Positions 58,546 to 64,000 of a stretch of DNA of 64,000 bases are shown one piece after another. The number at the start of each line of letters is the position of its first letter. Position 1 is the stretch's first letter. Under the pieces are notes generated by a model, which searched no databases, was not told where the DNA came from, and worked only from the letters and a program-made list of their open reading frames with translations. Made by a program: the position numbers and the translations under genes. Source of the DNA: Eretmocerus hayati (taxonomy: Eukaryota; Arthropoda; Insecta; Hymenoptera; Aphelinidae); assembly GCA_029851415.1 (NCBI GenBank), contig CM056743.1, positions 75,413,186 to 75,477,185 on the forward strand, in the 5' to 3' direction.

Positions 58546-59677
58546 TCACGTATGCTGAAGTATTGGGGGGGGGGGGATATTTTGCTTGAACTGCAGTTCG
58601 AGGCGTATGTCAACAACGGACGATTTCACAGCTTCGTCTTGATGCGACACATCCAAAACCACCATCGGATAAAATGTCTCGAAATCAACTTTACTTATGA
58701 TTGAGTTAGCTTCGTTTAAATTGTAATAACTTTTTCTGAAATTTCTAAACATGTGATACAACACAGATGTATTTTTCGAGTGATCAAAATCAATGTTTAA
58801 ATTTTCATAGGGATATGCTCCGGAATTTAGAAATAATCTCACGTCATTAAGCTTGCAGTGATCAAACTTCACACTCGAGATTTTCTTGTTATTTCTTCTG
58901 TTTGTCTGGAATGCCAAAATTATGAATCGTGGTTTTTCAAGTTCGCTTGTACTCTTGATTGGCCATGTAAGTTGAGAGGTATTGCTTGGAAGGGTGGGAT
59001 ATTCCACCAGATCCAAACTGCGAAAGGGCATCATTATTGTCTTGCCCGATTCCAAAATCTTTAACACTTTCAAGCGAATCAAGTCTGAAGGGAACACATG
59101 GGGCACATGCCAACTTATTCCCGTTATGGTAATCACTGGGTTACACTCGTCGCTAGTCACAATCACACAGTTTGTATCCGATTTTGCCCGTAATAAACTT
59201 GACTTCTTTGTAATCTTCGCAAAATCCCAAGAGTTTACACAAAGGGATTGCAATATTGAATGTTTCCGAATTAGTTAGATTACAATCCCCTATATGGAAG
59301 TTGCTTCCACTCATCGATTTTCCCTCAGCATCGGAAAGAGAGACGTAATTTTCCAGAGTTGATGTGATTCCTGGATTTTTGATTTGATCTACAATCACTC
59401 CATTCATTTCCAAACGTATTTCGTCAAACATGAAGGGCACAAAATTGTTTGTAAGTATAACTGTTGTGTCTTTGTTGAACGTCACTTTGCCCTCCACGTA
59501 TAAATAACTTTCACTCACATTTAGAAAGATATCGTTTGAAGAAACCGTGATCCCAATTTCATCATTCCTCTCCACACTTGAAAAATTAGAAGAGACGTTT
59601 TTACGTACAATTTTCTTGATGATGCTCTCGTCCTCCTCTATCGGGCTCAAGATATCCAAAATATCATGGTCTGCCAT
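58546..59677 (-). pseudogene. Major capsid-like protein (double jelly-roll type), frameshifted
   Basis: ATG at 59677 (MADHDILDILSP). The first frame runs to about 59210 and includes NNFVPFMFDEIRLEMNGV and ENYVSLSDAEGKS; after a one-base shift near 59195-59215 the second frame gives GISWHVPHVFPSDLIRLKVL, LEKPRFIILAFQTNRR, LNSGAYPYENLNIDF and a C-terminal DIRLELQFKQN. The length of about 370-380 residues, beta-rich pattern and position suit the capsid protein of arthropod Polinton-like/adintovirus-like elements. The assignment to a double jelly roll is from family knowledge, not structure. G12 tracts lie at the 3' end (58565-58576) and just upstream (59731-59742). Not functional as written. Confidence 0.65.
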
Positions 59678-59843
59678 ATTTTCTGACTTGAAATCCAAGT
59701 GATCGTAGGAAACGGATGCTTCGTTGACTCGGGGGGGGGGGGCTCGGCTTGAAGTCTTGTTAGATGCGGGTCTTGCACTCTTGATAGGCACTCGCGTGAC
59801 TTGAAACTCACTCGAATGACCAGAGGGCCTGTGAACGACTCTA

Positions 59844-60654
59844 TTATATACCAACATACCCCTTCCTTTCCTGACCTTTGCGCTCTCTCAGATGGAATCT
59901 GATTGTTACTACTTCACCTCGGTTGTTTATCAAATTCCCGTCCTGATCCAGGAGCCTGATTTGAATGTTTTTTATGTCGTTTGTGCGCGTCTCAATATAT
60001 ACAGGCTTTTTTGGTTCTATTCAAAAATGTTCACCTGGTCTAGCCAATGGGCAAAATTCGTAGATTGAAAAACAGTTTTACCCGTTCAGGTATGTTCCCT
60101 TTATAATCTTTATTTCCACTCTGATGACGTTGACACGAGATATGCGAACGATTGAGTCAGAAGTGTGGCACTTGAAGGCCCCCAATTTTCATTCACCAAA
60201 ACCCAAAAGTTTGCCTATATTCCCTTCTGTAAAGGAATCGATGTCGTGATGACAAAAGATCTCGGGATGTAGCCTATTCTTATTGATGCGAATATGAATA
60301 CCTTCTCCTCGTGGTTCTTCGGGGACTCGCATAGGTGATCCGATATGCAATTCTTCTGCCAATAATTTGTCCTTCTCTCTCTCAATTTCTACAGGGAGTT
60401 TCACTGGAATATGTCTCTGCAGGTACTTTTCAATATCTGCAATCTCGTACGACCCTGTTGGTATTTTAATCGATTCACCCCCCCCCCCCCAAAAAAAAAT
60501 TGATCTTCTCCTTCAAATATATTGGGTATCGCTTGAAACGTAGTGATATCTAGCAAGGCTAGCTCGTAAATCTTGTCGGGAGCTAGTTGGTCCCTTGAAT
60601 AGATGTCTTGGTCAAAAAGGACCCACTCCCAATCACTACAAAGACTTCAGACAT
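59844..60654 (-). pseudogene. Second virion-type protein of the virus block, multiply broken
   Basis: ATG at 60654, then after a shift SDWEWVLFDQDIYSRDQ and LALLDITTFQAIPNIF, a frameshift in a C13A9 run (60478-60499), then a single frame down to 59844 that contains IKIPTGSYEIADIEKYL, IGKLLGFGE, a stop (60189-60191), SDSIVRISRVNVIRVE, two more stops (about 60090 and 60020) and finally KPVYIETRTNDIKNIQIRLL. About 270 codons in all. The YEI.DI and beta-rich tail recur in proteins that sit beside the capsid gene of these elements; a penton or minor capsid role is my inference. Most of this gene is hidden by stops and is easily missed. Confidence 0.5.
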
Positions 60655-60669
60655 CACTATTTTCTGTTT

Positions 60670-61050
60670 CTATGATGACACTCCTTTTATATGGTCTTTA
60701 AGGAATTCGACACACAAAGGCCCGCAATTGGTCTGACGGTAATTTTGCTGGGCTGGTCTGTTGTATGTTATAACACAGTTTGGACAACCTCTCCTCCAAT
60801 AAGACACTAGTTCAACTGGAAGTGGGATGTTGCCCATGGAAATGAAAAATTTGATCCTTTCACCAATTTTTAGATAACAGGTCCAATGGGCGTTACCAAT
60901 ATTGACGATAGCTCCCTCTATTGGCCAGCTAGGGAGTGATGGAAGACTTTGCAACAAGTACACCCCTCGGAAATACGGAATATTCCTGGCAGCAGTCTGC
61001 AATTGCGCCCCTGTTCCTTTCAACCCTGACCTTCTCCTCCTCATCTCCTT
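60670..61050 (-). pseudogene. Adenain-like cysteine protease fragment
   Basis: The readable frame (about 124 codons) has the adenoviral-protease layout: RGVYLLQSLPSLP, the histidine in IGNAHWTCYLK (His53), FFISMGNIPLPVELV, and the nucleophile in QTNCGPLCVEFL (Cys107). In the family an acidic residue normally precedes the SxGN turn; here isoleucine stands there, so the triad may be incomplete. Such enzymes mature virion proteins. The start is uncertain because this end overlaps the neighbouring basic protein in another frame. It lies upstream of the capsid genes on the same strand. Confidence 0.65.
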
Positions 61051-61516
61051 TTTCGCCTAAATTTTTTTTTTCATATCTTTTCAGCCCACTCCCGCGCAAA
61101 CAGGGTGGATACAGCCAAAGTCCAGACCCCCTCTTACCCTCCAATGCCAGATTATGTCTCTTCAGTTCTCGGGTCAGTGTCTTTTTGTTGGTCCGGATCG
61201 TACTCACAGATTTTGCCACGTTGGCAACACCTCCAGCCAGGGTTCCCAACGCACCAAGTGCGGCCAATGTGGGCAAGATTGCAGGGATGAAACCACCCCT
61301 TTCGGCAAGGGCGAGGGTGCGCAGATCCAACTCCTGATTTTTCTTCTTTTTGGGACTCTTCCGGGGTCTTTTTCTGAGACCCATCCCAAACTTGCGCTTC
61401 ACACGCATAGCAGCAGCCACGCTTCTGGCTGCCAATGATTCCAAGAATGGGGCTTGTTTTACACGTTTTTCAGCATCTCTTTGTAGTACAAGATCCGCTG
61501 TGTGTCGATGCTCCAA
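61051..61516 (-). CDS. Basic, hydrophobic minor virion protein (pVI/pX-like)
   Basis: The frame starts at 61516 (MEHRHTADLVLQRD) and includes a very basic patch (RKRPRKSPKKKKNQ), then a Gly/Ala-rich hydrophobic segment GGFIPAILPTLAALGALGTL at about residues 74-93, a helix with KTLTRELKRHN and Gly-rich RGSGLWLYPP. This combination matches membrane-active or DNA-condensing core proteins of adenovirus-like and Polinton-like viruses. The frame stays open to 60929, but the tail overlaps the protease in another frame, so the true stop is unclear. The initiator may lie further downstream. Confidence 0.55.
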
Positions 61517-61686
61517 ATCCCTGTGTTTGGATTATGATATATCGTGTTGTTGGCAAAGCTTGTCCAATGGGTTCTTCGAATGGGTCACCACGAGATAACC
61601 TCTTCTTTAGATGGGTTCCTGGACCGCAATATCGATACCCTTCAAGAAAAAAGTTGGGCTATTTATATCAGTTAATCAAATCAAAT

Positions 61687-61722
<36 letters not shown>

Positions 61723-61929
61723 GTATATCTCAATAGTTACCTGGTATGTGTTGTTCGAACGGAAGATTGTTGATCGTCGAATTGATTAATCCTGTACCTG
61801 CAGGTCTATGCATGACATCCTCCCATTTACGTTGTGGGAAAACAACTGAGGTCTCACTTTTCATTGAATGTGTATTCATAATCGGTACATCCATAATTTG
61901 AGGTCAGTGAACAAAAAGTAATCGCCAAC
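61517..61929. other. Divergent intergenic region of the virus block, (TA)n
   Basis: It separates leftward-reading virion genes from the rightward ATPase, so promoters for both would lie here. A (TA)n run is at 61687-61717. No clear gene. Confidence 0.45.
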
Positions 61930-62396
61930 ATGAGATTCGTACCACAACCAAACAAGATTCCCATAATTAACATGGATCATGGGCCCCCACCCCCAAGTCG
62001 CCATGGATCGCTTTTGCCCGATTCCATCCGTTGCGTGATCTCGGGCCCGTCAAACAGTAGGAAAACGAACGCATTACTATCTCTATTGTTTTCAGAGGAT
62101 GGTCTTGTCTTCGATAACCTTTATGTTTATTCAAAATCACTGCAACAACCGAAGTATATTTTTCTTAATAAAGTCGTGGAGAATCTCGCCGACACTGGGA
62201 TCCAGTATTTCACATTTCGGGGAAACTGCGATGTGATGACCTTCGATGAAGCTTTGAGAAACAGCATCTTTGTTTTTGAAGATGTAGCCATGGATGAACA
62301 AAGAACAATCGAAAGCTACTATGCTATGGGGAGGCACAGGGAGATCGATGCGGTGTATCTCACGCAATCCTACGCTGGGATACCAAAGCATCTCAT
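61930..62396 (+). pseudogene. FtsK/HerA-type packaging ATPase, truncated by insertion
   Basis: ATG at 61930 (MRFVPQPNKIPIIN). Walker A is GPSNSRKT at residues 39-46, with Arg where Gly is usual; Walker B is SIFVFEDV with Glu117/Asp118; a sensor-like stretch YLTQSYAGIPKHL ends at about residue 155, where the foldback element begins. This is the A32/packaging ATPase layout of Polinton-like viruses that pumps DNA into capsids. The C-terminal part must lie beyond the insertion and outside the window. The frame appears otherwise intact. Confidence 0.8.
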
Positions 62397-64000
62397 CCCT
62401 ACTGGAAATTCTAACATACGATCGTGCTCTTCAGTTTCGGTGACGAACGTGCCACGATCGTGGTAACGATCGATTATGCGATCGTGCGTACGATCGTGTA
62501 CGCGATCGTGACACGACGTCTCGTGGCGACGAGGTCGGATCGACACTCGGCCTGCCGCGGGAGATCGTGCGTGCGATCGGGCATACGATCGGCCACACGA
62601 TCGTGATAACGATCGGGCATGCGATCGTGTATACGATCGGGTACACGATCGTGACACGACGTCTCGTGGCGACGAGGTCGGATCGTCACTAGGCCTGCCG
62701 CGCGAGATCGTGCGTACGATCGTGCATACGATCGGCCACAGGATCGTGATAACGATCGAGCATGCGATCGTGTATACGATCGTGTATACGATCGGGTACA
62801 CGACACGACGTCTCGTGGCGACGAGGTCGGATCGACACTCGGCCTGCCGCGCGAGATCGTGCGTACGATCGTGTATACGAACGGATACACGACCGTAATA
62901 GCGATCGTGCGTACGATCGTGTACACGATCGTGACACGACGTCTCGTGGCGACGAGGTCGGATCGACACTCGGCCTGCCGCGCGAGATCGTGCATACGAT
63001 CGTGCACACGATCGGCCACAGGATCGTGATAACGATCGAGCATGCGATCGTGTATACGATCGTGTATACGATCGGGTACACGACACGACGTCTCGTGGCG
63101 ATGAGGTCGGATCGACACTCGACCTGCCGCGCGAGATCGTGCGTACGATCGTGCATACGATCGGCCACACGATCGGGCATGCGATCGTGTATACGATCGG
63201 GTACACGACCGTAATAGCGATCGTGCGTACGATCGTGTACACGATCGTGACACGACGTCTCGTGGTGACGAGGTCGGATCGACACTCGGCCTGCCGCGCG
63301 AGATCGTGCGTGCGATCGTGCATACGATCGGCCACACGATCGTGATAACGATCGTGTATACGATCGGGTACACGACCGTAATAGCGATCGTGCGTGCGAT
63401 CGTGTATACGATCGGCCACACGATCGTGATAACGATCGTGTATACGATCGGGTACACGACCGTAATAGCGATCGTGCGTGCGATCGTGTACACGATCGTG
63501 ACACGACGTCTCGTGGCGACGAGGTCGGATCGACACTCGGCCTGCCGCGCGAGATCGTGCATACGATCGTGCATACGATCGGCTACAGGATCGTGATAAC
63601 GATCGTGTATACGATCGGGTACACGACACGACGTCTCGTGGCGACGAGGTCGGATCGACACTCGGCCTGCCGCGCGAGATCGTTGCGTACAATCGTGCAT
63701 ACGATCGGCCACACGATCGGGCATGCGATCGTGTATACGATCGGGTACACGACCGTAATAGCGATCGTGCGTACGATCGTGTACACGATCGTGACACGAC
63801 GTCTCGTGGCGACGAGGTCGGATCGACACTCGGCCTGCCGCGCGAGATCGTGCGTGCGATCGTGCATACGATGGGCCACACGATCGTGTATACGATCGGG
63901 TACACGATCGTGATAGCGATCGTGACACGACGTCTCGTGGCGACGAGGTCGGATCGACAATCGGCCTGCCGCGCGAGATCGTGCGTACGATCGGGCATGC
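62397..64000 (-). mobile_element. Foldback (FB-like) element, third copy (partial, at window edge)
   Basis: It starts CCCTACTGGAAATTCTAAC at 62397, then the 12-bp-word array with at least nine anchors (GGCCGAGTGTCGATCC on the minus strand), continuing past the window end. It inserted within the ATPase reading frame. Very long frames (up to 542 codons on the minus strand) are artefacts of the 12-bp period. Words and anchors here are more uniform than in the other copies, suggesting recent expansion or insertion. Confidence 0.85.

Noticed and set aside
55619..62396. Bracovirus or nudivirus origin for the virus block
   Set aside because: Chromodomain integrase, adenain-like protease and packaging ATPase fit Polinton/adintovirus-like elements; no nudiviral core gene is visible.
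62370..63998. 542-codon open frame and its long companions on both strands
   Set aside because: It is generated by a stop-poor 12-bp repeat; all six frames are long, composition is periodic tetrapeptides, and frames rotate at every anchor.

Overview
The window looks like a repeat-dense, gene-poor stretch of an arthropod (most likely insect) nuclear genome. The evidence is a BEL/Pao retrotransposon, a gag-only LTR element of Ty3/gypsy type, a Penelope-like element with a GIY-YIG endonuclease, a 5'-truncated LINE, a piggyBac-like MITE, a Helitron scrap and a degraded Polinton/adintovirus-type integrated DNA virus. I find no intact, convincing host gene and no tRNA or rRNA gene. Almost every coding region carries stops, frameshifts or deletions. 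Species cannot be assigned from the sequence.

Layout. 1-6.98 kb: no gene; a possible tRNA-derived SINE head and a degenerate ~170-bp tandem array. 6.985-10.818 kb: truncated copy of a foldback (FB-like) element. 10.819-26.707 kb: minus-strand LTR-type element whose ORFs encode only Gag-like and protease-like domains; it contains a 5.08-kb foldback Penelope-like element (12.988-18.065, 3-bp target duplication CCT) and a truncated LINE (about 25.26-26.38). 26.756-32.183 kb: complete copy of the foldback element. 32.2-48.9 kb: foldback MITEs, a ~124-bp minisatellite, a 501-bp tandem family, a piggyBac-type MITE, a Helitron fragment and small LTR/PLE remnants. 48.956-55.537 kb: a 6.6-kb BEL/Pao element with 431/432-bp LTRs and a tRNA-Tyr-type primer site. 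55.6-62.396 kb: ribonucleotide reductase R2 pseudogene, then a virus-derived block (integrase, uncharacterised FVDLQGF protein, capsid-like protein, a second probable virion protein, adenain-like protease, basic membrane-active-type protein, packaging ATPase). 62.397-64.0 kb: a third foldback copy, inserted inside the ATPase gene and running off the window.

The most unusual feature is the foldback family. Its long inverted arms are arrays of 12-bp words, most carrying the palindrome CGATCG, interrupted by a conserved anchor that leaves a 59-bp step. Its core is itself made of alternating inverted units. Its termini (CCCTACTRRAAAT) are shared with the foldback Penelope-like element and with a lone end near 47.53 kb, which suggests that unrelated cargo is flanked by one class of end. 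The very long open frames inside these arrays come from the 12-bp period and are not genes.

Most sequence here is selfish DNA in layers: retroelements nested in one another, foldback elements abutting or interrupting them, and an old viral insertion that a foldback element then broke. Several frameshifts fall in homopolymers, so part of the apparent damage could be assembly error, but base-substitution stops, a 7-bp duplication and an internal reverse-transcriptase deletion show that real decay is present.
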